From Abiotrophia defectiva ATCC 49176 (GTDB lineage: Bacteria; Bacillota; Bacilli; Lactobacillales; Aerococcaceae), in contig NZ_KI535340.1 of NCBI RefSeq assembly GCF_000160075.2, positions 976,880 through 1,026,346 of the forward strand: 49,467 nucleotides of DNA. The letters are read 5' to 3'. Position numbers and translations under genes: made by a program. Positions 25,041 through 33,732 of this stretch are shown here, one piece after another (the first letter of the stretch is position 1; every line of letters begins with the position of its first letter). The notes beneath the pieces are model-generated. The model had not been told where the DNA came from. It saw only the letters and a list, made by a program, of their open reading frames with translations, and searched no databases.

Positions 25041-25676
25041 ATGAAAAATATTTATATGTATGTTCAAGATACTATGGCCGATTTTGAACACGGCTACTTG
25101 ATGCATGCACTAAGTTTACAGGCTATGTTAGGAGAACCTAAAGTAAAATTATTAACGGTTTCTAAAGGGAAAAAGTCTATAAAAACTGCTGGAGGAATGA
25201 CAATTGTTCCAGATTTTAATCTATATGATATAGATACTGCAAATACAGATGCTCTATTGCTTATCGGAGGAGATAGGTGGTTGAACAATGAGCAAGATGA
25301 CGTTTTAGAACTTGCCTCTAAACTATTACAAGAAAATATCTTAGTTGGAGCTATCTGTGGAGCTACTTTGGGATTAGCCGAAAAAGGAATTTTAGATAAT
25401 CGATATCATACAAGTAATGCTTCATTCTTTTTAAGCCAGATGAGCCAACATTATCGAGGACATGATTATTATAAAGATGAGATTGCAGTTCAAGACGGAA
25501 AGCTTATTACTGCGTGCTCAGCCGGGTCTTTATTATGGGCTAAGTTTATTGTCGAGGAGTTGGGACTGTATTCAAAAACTACAGTCGAAGCATGGTTTAA
25601 TTATTTTTCAACGGGAGATCCTCAATATTATGTCGAAATGATGAACTCTCTAGAAAAAGATGCATTGGAAAGTTAA
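25041..25676 (+). CDS. DJ-1/PfpI family glutamine amidotransferase-like protein
   Basis: This is a 211-residue protein of the DJ-1/PfpI superfamily. The nucleophile-elbow Cys is in VGAICGATLGLAEKG, the oxyanion side is in LLLIGGDRWLNN, and a late SAGSLLWAKF segment follows. Family members act as glyoxalase III, stress proteins or amidotransferase-like hydrolases; the specific activity here is unknown. ATG 25041 follows AGAGGAGTAAGCATT. A longer frame starting at 24960 includes the promoter and is rejected. It is one base from the DUF1697 gene, so the two form an operon inside the insert. Codon use is markedly AT-rich compared with neighbouring genes. Confidence 0.87.
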   Translation: MKNIYMYVQDTMADFEHGYLMHALSLQAMLGEPKVKLLTVSKGKKSIKTAGGMTIVPDFNLYDIDTANTDALLLIGGDRWLNNEQDDVLELASKLLQENILVGAICGATLGLAEKGILDNRYHTSNASFFLSQMSQHYRGHDYYKDEIAVQDGKLITACSAGSLLWAKFIVEELGLYSKTTVEAWFNYFSTGDPQYYVEMMNSLEKDALES

Positions 25677-25677
25677 T

Positions 25678-26202
25678 ATGAAAAAGATTATTTTCCTTCG
25701 TGGAGTAACACCAACTGGTACCAATAGAATTCCAAAAATGTCTTATTTAGTAGAAATCCTAACAGAAGTTGGTTTTTTAAATGTTCAAACATATATTCAG
25801 AGTGGGAATATACTGTTAGAATCAGAGTTATCTGACGAAGAAATCAGAAAGTTAGTTCATGATACGATTTTGGATAAAATTGGAGCTGATTTATCAATAA
25901 TTATCAAAGAAATTAATCAATTAGAGATTGCTATTCAAGAAAACCCATTTGATAATACTTATGAGAGTTCTCGTATTCATCTAGTTTTTACTAACGAAGA
26001 GATTCCCGAAAGTACTCTAACAGAACTTAGTAGAGAGAATTTTGGAGATGAAGAGTTCTATGGTGGTAACGAGTGTTGTTACCTATATTTACCACGTGAT
26101 GCTCGAAAAAAACGTTTAAACACTAATTATCTTGAAAAGAAATTTGGAATTCGGATGACTATGCGAAAATTGAGTGTAGTTAACCGACTTTCAAAGTTTT
26201 AA
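25678..26202 (+). CDS. DUF1697 family protein
   Basis: This is a 174-residue cytoplasmic protein of the DUF1697 family, recognised from FLRGVTPTGTNRIPKM near the start, VQTYIQSGNILLES, and the C-terminal YLEKKFGIRMTMRK followed by L. The function of the family is unknown; structures show a small alpha/beta fold. It follows the PfpI-like gene after one base and uses the same AT-rich codons, so they were acquired together. Confidence 0.85.
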   Translation: MKKIIFLRGVTPTGTNRIPKMSYLVEILTEVGFLNVQTYIQSGNILLESELSDEEIRKLVHDTILDKIGADLSIIIKEINQLEIAIQENPFDNTYESSRIHLVFTNEEIPESTLTELSRENFGDEEFYGGNECCYLYLPRDARKKRLNTNYLEKKFGIRMTMRKLSVVNRLSKF

Positions 26203-26706
26203 TCAGACAGAATCAGATAAAATTATATTAAAAAAACCTAGAAACACTTGAATCCTGTCAATAATTTTGTGTAAACACTCACGAATAGTTTCAGAGTGTT
26301 AATCAAATAAGCTTTAAGTGTGTTAAAACAGTAGCTAACCCCTTTTTGGATTCATTTAATTTGCTTGAAATTATAATCTTTAAACAAGATAACTACATAA
26401 CGTTCCATATCCTCCTTGTTAGGGGAAAGAAGCTTCTTTTTGTTTGAGATCCTAGATATAGTTCTATTGAGTTTCTTTATTTTTGGAATTCTAAAAGACA
26501 TAAAGGGTTTAAGCCAAACAAAAGGCGACTAAATATCTAGACGTAATCTAATTTGAATTATCTTTATCCGGGGAATGAGTCCGTGTCTTTAACGGGGTTA
26601 CCAAAAAGTTACAAAAATTTGAAAAATGAGTCTATTTTGCAAGATTCAAAAAGCTTAAAACCCTATTAAATCAAGGTTGTAAGATTTAAATAATGTAGTT
26701 ATGGAA
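26203..26706. other. AT-rich non-coding tail of the insert
   Basis: There is no supported gene in about 500 bases. It contains a segment with TTTTGTGTAAACAC (about 26267), reminiscent of IS256-type ends, and further on GGGGTTACCAAAAAGTTAC. These may be decayed mobile-element sequence, but neither can be assigned. Confidence 0.4.
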
Positions 26707-26904
26707 CTCTGTGTCCAGTGCCTGCACCTGGGGAGCTATGGTAAGGAGCCTGCCACCATGGCTAAGATGCATGCCTTCATTGAGGATTCTGGCTATGAGT
26801 TAGACTTCCAAGAGGGCCGGCACCACCATGAAATCTACCTGTCCGATCCCCGGCGGGTGGCGCCGGACAAGCTTAAGACGATTTTGCGGGTGCCGGTTAA
26901 ATGA
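26707..26904 (+). pseudogene. GyrI-like domain protein, copy 1, 3' part (interrupted)
   Basis: This resumes the GyrI-like gene after the insert. The product LCVQCLHLGSYGKEPATMAK onward aligns directly with residues about 145-210 of the intact copy at 28336. An ATG at 26701, contributed by the insert, would open this frame, but no ribosome binding site is visible. It ends VPVK, three codons before the end of the paralogue. Confidence 0.88.
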
Positions 26905-26918
26905 TATTAAGAGACATC

Positions 26919-26957
26919 AAAAAACGAGACTGGGTCAGCGATGCAGTCTCGTTTTTT
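26919..26957. terminator. Bidirectional terminator
   Basis: AAAAAACGAGACTG and CAGTCTCGTTTTTT form a long A/T-flanked stem. It ends the interrupted GyrI-like gene and, on the other strand, the secreted protein gene at 26960. Confidence 0.9.
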
Positions 26958-26959
26958 GA

Positions 26960-27886
26960 TTAGTTGACATTATGGCTTTCATTTGGGGCGAGTTCACTGG
27001 CATCAGATTGGTCTGAGATTGGCGCCTCCTGATAGCCTTCTTTCTCCATATGACGCCGCCAGTCACTGGTTTTAACTTGCGTGATTGCCAGCAAGGTATC
27101 ATCGGTCAAAGTGATGCGACCAGACGCATCGTAGTGGAAGACTAGGGTCAGAGGCCGTCTCGGTTCATAACCATCTAAGTAGGCGACACGAACTAATTGC
27201 TTACTATGCTTGATGGCGTAAGTTTTCATAAGGCTGCCTAGCAGCCAGCGATCAAAGCGATTCTTTTTCGTTTTGGTACTTAGGCTGAGACTTAGGTCAT
27301 TTATAAAGGGTCTAATCTCTGATTCGAAGTTGTCCAAGGATTGCAATTCGCGATTGTAATGGTCCTCGTCTATGCTACGTACCAGCACTTGAGCAGTCAC
27401 GGTATCACCCTGTATGTCTAGGGAGACAATCTCATAGGCGTTAGCGAACTGCAAGGATTTCATGGTGAGTTTCAACAAATCCTCGACAATTTTATTGGCG
27501 CTATAGGTCTCGGCGAGGAATGTCACTTGATAGTCCTCCGGAAAATCCCATGAGATGGCATCACGGTAGGCTTGAAGGGTTAAGTTTGCAATCTTTTGTT
27601 GCAGTTTGTAATCATCCATCTGAAAGAGGTCCATACGCTTGTTTGCACCATTTTCATAGTAGAAGGCCTGAAGGACAAAATTAAGATCATCGCGAACTTG
27701 TTCTTGGGAGCGCGGCGCAGGATGAAGCGTGAGAGACTTTGACTCAATGGCGTTATCTGGCTCTGAGCGATAGTAAAAGTCTCCATTATAACGATCTGGC
27801 TTATCTGTAGCCGAAACAGATAGAGTTATCAAGAAATGCGTGCTAAATAAGACTAGGGCTAAGAGGATTAATTTAAAGCGTTTCAT
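26960..27886 (-). CDS. Secreted protein of unknown function, paralogue A
   Basis: This is a 308-residue exported protein not recognised as a known family. The signal peptide is MKRFKLILLALVLFSTHFLI... with cleavage near SVSA. The mature part shares clear blocks with the protein at 29032: TLHPAPR, a QVR-acidic-acidic block, LQAFYY, KRxDLxQMDD, and a C-terminal LLAITQ(V/I)K followed by DW. Spacing of the blocks is conserved, so they are true paralogues, although overall divergence is substantial. There are no Cys, membrane helices or cell-wall anchor in the mature part. ATG 27886 follows GAAGGAAGTGATTCG. It sits between the two halves of a tandem duplication. Confidence 0.75.
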   Translation of the reverse strand: MKRFKLILLALVLFSTHFLITLSVSATDKPDRYNGDFYYRSEPDNAIESKSLTLHPAPRSQEQVRDDLNFVLQAFYYENGANKRMDLFQMDDYKLQQKIANLTLQAYRDAISWDFPEDYQVTFLAETYSANKIVEDLLKLTMKSLQFANAYEIVSLDIQGDTVTAQVLVRSIDEDHYNRELQSLDNFESEIRPFINDLSLSLSTKTKKNRFDRWLLGSLMKTYAIKHSKQLVRVAYLDGYEPRRPLTLVFHYDASGRITLTDDTLLAITQVKTSDWRRHMEKEGYQEAPISDQSDASELAPNESHNVN

Positions 27887-27972
27887 CGAATCACTTCCTT
27901 CTATAAATAGTTGCCTTAATTACAAGATATCAAGCTAAGGCATCTATGTCGTTTTTTTGCAACGAGGCATAG

Positions 27973-28058
27973 GATAAAGGCTCTATTTCTATAAATCGGT
28001 TTTCTATCGACTTTCGCTTGAGCTATTTGATGAATCACTGGCTTGGTCAGAGGAATTG
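27973..28058 (-). pseudogene. Remnant of a third secreted-protein 3' end at the duplication junction
   Basis: This stretch is nearly the same as 29005-29082: half of a terminator (GATAAAGGCTCTATTT), then on the minus strand the last codons of a paralogue-B gene (SSDQASDSSNSSSESR, stop at 28004). It breaks off at GAATTG and is joined directly to the middle of the WYL gene sequence at 28059. It marks the left edge of the duplicated unit. Confidence 0.8.
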
Positions 28059-28292
28059 GACCAGGTGGCCTATCGGGTCTATGATGATTTCGCCGGACTA
28101 GCGGTCAAAGATGACCAAGGCAGCCTCCTAGTTGAGACCCAGCTGCCAATTAGTCAGGACCTGGTGGCCTACCTCTTATCTTACGGAGCCCATGTTCAAG
28201 TCCTAGCTCCTCAGTCGCTAGCCCAAGAATTCCAGCATCAAATAAAAGAAATGTGGCAAAAACTCAACCCTGACAGAAGATGTCGGGGTTAG
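28059..28292 (+). pseudogene. Duplicated 3' fragment of the WYL regulator gene
   Basis: This matches 24229-24461 with only a few differences: DQVAYRVYDDFAGLAVKDDQ through HQIKEMWQK. It lacks the helix-turn-helix and the WYL core, so it cannot act as a regulator. One A is missing near the end (CAAAAACTC against CAAAAAACTC), which shifts the frame so the stop falls at 28290. It retains the hairpin and the extended -10 that drive the GyrI-like gene. Confidence 0.92.
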
Positions 28293-28335
28293 CTTGCTAT
28301 ACTAGATGTATTAAAGAGTTAAAGGAGGAAGTATC

Positions 28336-28977
28336 ATGACCTATGATGTCAAAAAAGCCGAGCCCCTCTACAAGGCCAAGGAGACGCCGGCTCTAGTGAC
28401 CGTGCCCAGCCAACGCTTCTTGCAGATGACGGGGCAGGGTGACCCCAATGAGGAAGGGGGTGCCTACAGTCAGGCGCTGGCCATTCTCTACGGTGTAGCT
28501 TACGCCCTCAAGATGTCCTACAAGACTGACTATGTCATTCCCAACTTCCAGCAATATGTGGTCGCGCCCCTAGAAGGCCTCTGGTGGCAAGAAGACCAGC
28601 TTCAAGGGCAAGTCGACTATAGTCACAAGGCTAATTTTCATTGGCACGGCTTAATCCGAGTACCTGACTTCATCCGGTCAGAGGATGTGGCATGGGCCAA
28701 GGCGCAAGTTAAAGCCAAGAAAGGTCTGGACTGTCAGGCGCTCACACTGGCTAGCTTGGACGAAGGCCTCTGTGTCCAGTGCCTGCACCTGGGGAGCTAT
28801 GATAAGGAGCCTGCCACCATGGCTAAGATGCATGCCTTCATTGAGGCTTCAGGCTATGAGTTAGACTTCCAAGAGGACCGACACCACCATGAAATCTACC
28901 TGTCCGATCCCCGGCGGGTGGCGCCGGACAAGCTTAAGACGATTTTGCGGGTGCCTGTTAAACCTAAGGCTACCTAG
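28336..28977 (+). CDS. GyrI-like small-molecule-binding domain protein, intact copy
   Basis: This 213-residue cytoplasmic protein of the GyrI-like (SbmC/AraC ligand-binding) type is found as a stand-alone form in many Firmicutes. Landmarks are PALVTVPSQRFLQMTGQGDP near the start, YSQALAILYGVAYALKMS, and the C-terminal HHHEIYLSDPRRVAPDKLKT. Such proteins bind drugs or other amphipathic molecules, and some hydrolyse them. The start follows AAAGGAGGAAGTATC. It is a duplicate of the split gene at 24507-26904 and is presumably the working copy. Its promoter lies in the WYL remnant upstream, so control by the WYL regulator at 23554 is plausible. Confidence 0.85.
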   Translation: MTYDVKKAEPLYKAKETPALVTVPSQRFLQMTGQGDPNEEGGAYSQALAILYGVAYALKMSYKTDYVIPNFQQYVVAPLEGLWWQEDQLQGQVDYSHKANFHWHGLIRVPDFIRSEDVAWAKAQVKAKKGLDCQALTLASLDEGLCVQCLHLGSYDKEPATMAKMHAFIEASGYELDFQEDRHHHEIYLSDPRRVAPDKLKTILRVPVKPKAT

Positions 28978-28981
28978 TAAG

Positions 28982-29015
28982 AAAGAGCCCTTATCGCTAA
29001 GATAAGGGCTCTTTT
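28982..29015. terminator. Bidirectional terminator
   Basis: AAAGAGCCCTTATC-GCTAA-GATAAGGGCTCTTTT is a perfect 14-bp stem with A and T flanks. It serves the GyrI-like gene and the convergent secreted protein gene. Confidence 0.93.
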
Positions 29016-29031
29016 ACTATAAATTAGTTTT

Positions 29032-29931
29032 CTATCGACTTTCGCTAGAGCTATCTGATGAATCACTGGCTTGGTCAGAGGATTGGGAGTCGGATGGTTT
29101 CTTCCAGTCGCGGTTTTTGATTTGGGTAATGGCCAGCAGGGTCTCATCGGGAAGGGTCAGGCGACCTTGAGCATCGTAGACAAAGGTTAATTTAATCTCG
29201 TGTACGCGGGTTGGATATTCTAGGGGGACCCGGTGATTGCCGTCGATATTTACCTCATTGATAGCATAATTCTTGAGCGCTCGGTTAATGAGGAGGCTAG
29301 CTGCTGGACTCTCAGGAAGGTCCTTTGTGTACTTAGCTCGCATTTTTTCAATATAGGGCATGATCTCAGATTGGAAGTTTGGTGCATGTTGTAGCATGAC
29401 TTCATACTGGTATTGATCGATATAGCGAACCTCAACGGAAGCATTGACCGTGTCGCCGTCTATTTTGAGGTCTTTGATGGCAAATTTATTGGCGACCTGA
29501 TGGGAGTCCACCATCACCTTAATGCTGTCACGAAGCTCCTTACCGAGGGTGACTGGTTTGCCTAGGAAGTCAACGCTATAGTCGGCACGGATAATGTCGC
29601 CGTATGGCTCTTTCAAGGCGGCAATACTAAGTTCAGTCAACTTATCATATAAGGCTTCATCATCCATTTGCACTAAATCAGCCCGTTTAGGGGCACCAGA
29701 ATTATAGTAAAAGGCTTGGAGGGCGAAGGTAACATCTTCACGTACCTGGTCTTCAGTTCTTGGCGCCGGATGGAGGGTAAGGGTGGTGGCAGGAATGGCA
29801 TCGAGGGGTTCTTCAATATTGGTGAAGTCTTTATCACGGATATTGATGATTCGAGGCGCTGCTTGGACCATAGGACCGGCTAGGCAGGTTAAGGCTAAGC
29901 TAGCTAGCAGGACTTTTTTGAGTGCTTTCAT
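29032..29931 (-). CDS. Secreted protein of unknown function, paralogue B
   Basis: This 299-residue exported protein is the paralogue of the one at 26960. The signal peptide is MKALKKVLLASLALTCLAGP..., cleaved near VQA. The residue before the Cys is Thr, so it is not a good lipobox. The mature part has the shared blocks TLHPAPR, LQAFYY, KRADLVQMDD and LLAITQIK, and ends in a Ser/Asp-rich tail. The family is not recognised; the alternating helix/strand pattern and conserved block spacing suggest one folded domain of about 230 residues. ATG 29931 follows GAGGAAGTGATTCT. A relict of its 3' end is found at 28004. Confidence 0.75.
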   Translation of the reverse strand: MKALKKVLLASLALTCLAGPMVQAAPRIINIRDKDFTNIEEPLDAIPATTLTLHPAPRTEDQVREDVTFALQAFYYNSGAPKRADLVQMDDEALYDKLTELSIAALKEPYGDIIRADYSVDFLGKPVTLGKELRDSIKVMVDSHQVANKFAIKDLKIDGDTVNASVEVRYIDQYQYEVMLQHAPNFQSEIMPYIEKMRAKYTKDLPESPAASLLINRALKNYAINEVNIDGNHRVPLEYPTRVHEIKLTFVYDAQGRLTLPDETLLAITQIKNRDWKKPSDSQSSDQASDSSDSSSESR

Positions 29932-30064
29932 AGAATCACTTCCTCTGTAATAAATATATTAGGATAATGATACCATAATAGGATGGGCTTGTCTTCCTTT
30001 CAGTGCAATTTGTGGCGAAATGGTGTAAACTAGTAGGTGATAAGACAAGAATGGAAGTGACTGT

Positions 30065-31468
30065 ATGAAAGCAATCCGTCTCATGGACGTTGTAAAATAT
30101 ACCAAGGCCATCGACTATACGGCCAAAGATCGTCAGATTTCAATCACCAGCGTCGAATTTGATGCCCGCAAGGTGACACCTGGCTCTCTATTCGTTCCGC
30201 TAGTAGGGGGAGCGACAGACGGCCATTCCTATATTCAACAAGCCCTCGATAATGGGGCGGTGGCCACCCTCTGGTCCGCAGACCCAGCTCAGGCGCCGAG
30301 TGATGACCTAGCAGTGGTCTTCGTTGATGATACCCTCCAGGCCTTGCAAGACTTGGCTAATTTCTACCGTCGGGACCTTAATCCTATTGTGGTAGGGGTG
30401 ACGGGGTCAAACGGCAAGACCACGACCAAGGACATGACCGCTATGGTTCTCCAAGCCAAGTACCGGGTTCACAAGACTCAGGGTAACTACAACAATGAGA
30501 TTGGCTTGCCTTATACCTTACTTCAGATGCCAGAAGATACCCAAGTGGCGGTCATCGAGATGGGCATGTCCGACTTCGGGGAAATTAAGCAACTGAGTGA
30601 GATTGCCCAACCTGATATTGCGGCCATTACCCTGATTGGCGAGAGCCACCTAGAGTTCTTGGGTTCCCGGGCCGGGATTGCCCAGGCTAAGTTGGAGATT
30701 CTATACGGCCTCAAGCCAAATGGCGTCTTGCTCTATCCAGCCAATGAGCCATTGATTGAATCCGAAATGCCTGAAATTGATCAGCCAATTTACCTACGTT
30801 CTTTTGGCTTCACAGACCACGCTGATGCCTTCGCCTATGACATGGTGGAGGAAGTGGACCGAACCTACTTCAAGACCAATCTGGAACCTAACGTCACTTG
30901 CACCATTCCAGTCCTAGGGGCCTACAATGTCAGCAATGCCCTGATTGCCCTCAGTGTGGCAGAGCTATTGGATGTGCCACTAGAACAGGCAATCTTCCAA
31001 TTAGCCAACTTCCAGTTGACGGCTAACCGCCTAGAATGGCTGACTACCCACCAAGGGGCGCGTCTACTTAATGATGCCTACAATGCTAGCCCAACCTCCG
31101 TCTTAGCCGTGCTTAAGAGCTTGGCTGCCCTTAACTTGGCGCCTGGCCAACGCCGAATTGCTGTCTTAGGAGATGTGCGCGAACTAGGTGAAGCCAGTGC
31201 CCAACTACACCGTTCCCTTGCCCAAGGCCTAGCGCCAGAAAGCTTCGAGCGGGTTTACCTCTTTGGTCCAGAAATCGCTAGTCTCTACGAGACCTTGCAA
31301 GACCGCTATGAAGCCAGTCACCTCTTCTACGAGCCAGCTGACCACAGCCGCTTAATTGCGCAATTGCAGGCTGATTTGACAGATAAGGACCTAGTCCTAG
31401 TCAAGTCTAGCTTCGGAACAGACCTCTTGCAGGTAGTCACTGCCCTAACTGGTAAGGAGACACACTAA
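30065..31468 (+). CDS. murF: UDP-N-acetylmuramoyl-tripeptide--D-alanyl-D-alanine ligase MurF
   Basis: MurF is the cytoplasmic Mur ligase that adds D-Ala-D-Ala to UDP-MurNAc-tripeptide, the last cytoplasmic step of the peptidoglycan pentapeptide. It has 467 residues, normal for Gram-positives. The ATP-binding GVTGSNGKTTTKD is near residue 111, with GNYNNEIGLP and the LNDAYNASPTS motif later. The start ATG 30065 has GGAAGTGACTGT upstream. The gene stands alone with a strong terminator; ddl is not adjacent. It shares D-alanine demand with dlt and alr elsewhere in the window. Confidence 0.94.
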   Translation: MKAIRLMDVVKYTKAIDYTAKDRQISITSVEFDARKVTPGSLFVPLVGGATDGHSYIQQALDNGAVATLWSADPAQAPSDDLAVVFVDDTLQALQDLANFYRRDLNPIVVGVTGSNGKTTTKDMTAMVLQAKYRVHKTQGNYNNEIGLPYTLLQMPEDTQVAVIEMGMSDFGEIKQLSEIAQPDIAAITLIGESHLEFLGSRAGIAQAKLEILYGLKPNGVLLYPANEPLIESEMPEIDQPIYLRSFGFTDHADAFAYDMVEEVDRTYFKTNLEPNVTCTIPVLGAYNVSNALIALSVAELLDVPLEQAIFQLANFQLTANRLEWLTTHQGARLLNDAYNASPTSVLAVLKSLAALNLAPGQRRIAVLGDVRELGEASAQLHRSLAQGLAPESFERVYLFGPEIASLYETLQDRYEASHLFYEPADHSRLIAQLQADLTDKDLVLVKSSFGTDLLQVVTALTGKETH

Positions 31469-31479
31469 AAGAAAAGAAG

Positions 31480-31512
31480 AGCGACAAGCAGGAGATGGCT
31501 TGTCGCTTTTTT
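31480..31512 (+). terminator. Terminator of murF
   Basis: AGCGACAAGC-AGGAGATG-GCTTGTCGCT followed by six T. Confidence 0.93.
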
Positions 31513-31557
31513 GCATAGGATGAAGGTGGATAGGGAGCAATTGGCTTAGCAATCCTA

Positions 31558-31586
31558 TTGCATATAGTAAAGTAAGGTTGTACAAT
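31558..31586 (+). promoter_or_regulatory. Promoter of the bacteriocin-associated ABC operon
   Basis: TTGCAT (31558-31563), a 17-base spacer and TACAAT (31581-31586). It lies 61 bases before the membrane-protein start. Confidence 0.72.
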
Positions 31587-31646
31587 TATGGTAGCGTAAC
31601 CATTTCTTTTCTCTCTTGGATTTATGGGATGTAGGTGCTATGAAAA

Positions 31647-33732
31647 ATGAAAAATATTATCAAGTGGAATCTCCTATTATTTTTCTCAATATTAACCTGT
31701 TTTTCATCATATACAATGGTGCAGTGGGAGCAAGATGCTCACCTGCGACAACTCTTCTTGCTCCCTGATTCCTATCAACAATTCAGGGTGCCAAGCTATA
31801 TCAAAGAGCCAGAAAAAAGAGCGCGACTAAAGCAAAAAATTAGTGATGCTGAGCCAAGAATTTGATGTCAATCTTGTGGTCAGAATCAGTAATTTAAGTG
31901 CTACTTCATTTCAAGAAAGTTATCAGCAAAGAGATAGCTCGCGGAAGAATTTTGATTATTTCATAACAAAATTGAATCGAAGTCAACTTTTGGACCACCT
32001 AGAAATGAAGCCTCAAGCAGATGAGAGTTCGGGTCTTATTGCGTCAAGGGTGTATAACAATGGGCATTTCTCTGTCTATCAGTTTGAGCAATTAGAAGAC
32101 CATTTTTATAGTCTGTTTCTTGAGACGGATAATCCTCAAACCTATTCAGCTTTCCTCAAGCAATTTCAACTAGCCTACAATGAGGTAATGGGGACAAACT
32201 ATGGCTTGCAAGCCTTCCAATATAAGGGTGCCAAAGAAAGTATCCTAGGTAGAAATTTCAAACCTGCAATCAAAAGTATGATTTATGGTGCCATTATTTG
32301 GCTCTTACTCCTGATGGTCTGGCTACTCAGTAAGTCGAAAGAATTAGCTGTACTGAGAATGCATGGTTATAGCAGTCTTCATGCTTTGTGCCATCTTTGC
32401 CTTGATCGCGTAAGCCTTGGTTTTTTACTGACCAATTTGGCAGTTAATCTCTGGTTGATAAAAGATTTGAGCCGCTTAAATTTCCTATGGATAGGGCTGA
32501 TTTACCTAGCTATCGCTTTGTTAGCTTGGTTGGTTATTGGCCTGCTCTCTTGGCTACCCATAAATTCTCTCTTGGGGCAATTGAAATTTAATCACTACTT
32601 TTTAATGCCTGTCATTGCCACTAAACTATTTGGTTTCTTTATTTGCTTTAGCCTGCTATTGCCAATTACGGGTTTGATGGCGGTCTATCGGGGAGGAGAG
32701 CATGACCCGTCTCTCAATAATTATGGAGTCCTCTATCCAGGGTTTCCTGGCAAGGACTTCTTTGCTGCGCGAGACGGGGACGACATCTACCGTGGTCTTT
32801 CTTTAGTTCCTTTATTTAAATATCTGGATCGCTTTAATTTAATTATCTTTGATACCAGTCAATTGGCTAGGCCTGGTTTTAATCAAGAAAAGCCATTCGG
32901 TAATCGTGTCATGGTAAATGAATATTACCTTCATAAGTATCCTTTGCTGACGACAAAAGGTCAGCCGATAAAAGTAGATACAGAGTCGCCTAAACGTATC
33001 GTAATAGTGCCTGACACACTCTTGCCATATCTCAAAGAAATTAGGGACTATTATGCAGAAAAAAACAGGAATACGGAAGTGCTTGAACAAGATGTGGAAA
33101 TCTACGTTCGCGATAGTAAGCAAGCCATTGTTGACCTCAATCATCCTGGTCGTAAGCTAGCTGAAGATGTGATTTTTCTGGTTCAGAAGTACAATGATTA
33201 TGACCTCAATTGGTGGTATATAGGGGGGATTGGGCTGGAGTCTCGAGCTAAGATTGATATGACGATGATGACTGCGCAAGACTATAGGGATTTAAAGAAT
33301 CTACTCAAGGACTTGGCCCAAGATGACAATTTTGCCTACCTCCTGCCTATCTCCAAGGTCAAGGAAGAACGCTATAAATTAATTATTGGGGAAAATGTGG
33401 TCTATCTAAGTCAAATTGGCTTTGCTGTCTACTTGTTGTTTGGCATTACGCTGCTAACGGTCTTGTTATACACTAAAGTCTATGCTAATAAGATTGCCGT
33501 AAAATACCTTCATGGCTATTCCTTATCCCATTCCTTTGCTTGGCTTTATCTCATTCTAACGATTCAAGCCCTCATCTACGTCTTGTATATTTGGGGGAAT
33601 GGCATGGCGGGTGAGTTTTATCTGGCCCTTGCCTTAATAACTTTAGGTGAGTTAGCAATGATAGGATACAGTATTCGCTCTATTGCCAGACGTCGGATTG
33701 TCGATTACATTCAAGGAGGCGAAAATACATGA
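31647..33732 (+). pseudogene. Bacteriocin-associated integral membrane protein, frameshifted
   Basis: Two overlapping frames together make one membrane protein of about 694 residues. Frame 1 (31647-31865) gives the N-terminal helix NIIKWNLLLFFSILTCFSSY; frame 2 (open from 31843 to 33732) gives the rest, with helix clusters near the middle (YGAIIWLLLLMVWLL and following) and the C-terminus. They are out of register at an A-run at 31834-31839. With five A instead of six, the reading continues as RARLKQKLVMLSQEFDVNLV without interruption. The sequence resembles DUF1430/bact_immun_7tm membrane partners of lactococcin-972-group ABC transporters. It may be an inactive gene, a phase-variable gene or a sequencing error. 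The ATPase gene follows with a four-base overlap. Confidence 0.72.

Larger units (their letters stand above)
24947..26706. mobile_element. 1,760-bp AT-rich insert splitting the GyrI-like gene
   Basis: The insert is bracketed by an 8-bp direct repeat CTCTGTGT (24939-24946 and 26707-26714) that is present once in the uninterrupted paralogue at 28336. This looks like a target-site duplication. It is clearly richer in A+T than its surroundings. It carries a PfpI/DJ-1-like gene and a DUF1697 gene plus about 500 bp without genes. There is no transposase or integrase, and no terminal inverted repeat is obvious (left GAAGTAAAAAAT, right end ATGTAGTTATGGAA). Confidence 0.75.

Noticed and set aside
28056-28292. 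Small independent gene at the WYL duplicate
   Set aside because: It is a near copy of the WYL gene 3' end that lacks the functional domains and is frameshifted at its end.
30003-30031. Promoter for murF with TAAACT as -10
   Set aside because: No acceptable -35 at normal spacing; the element was too weak to list.
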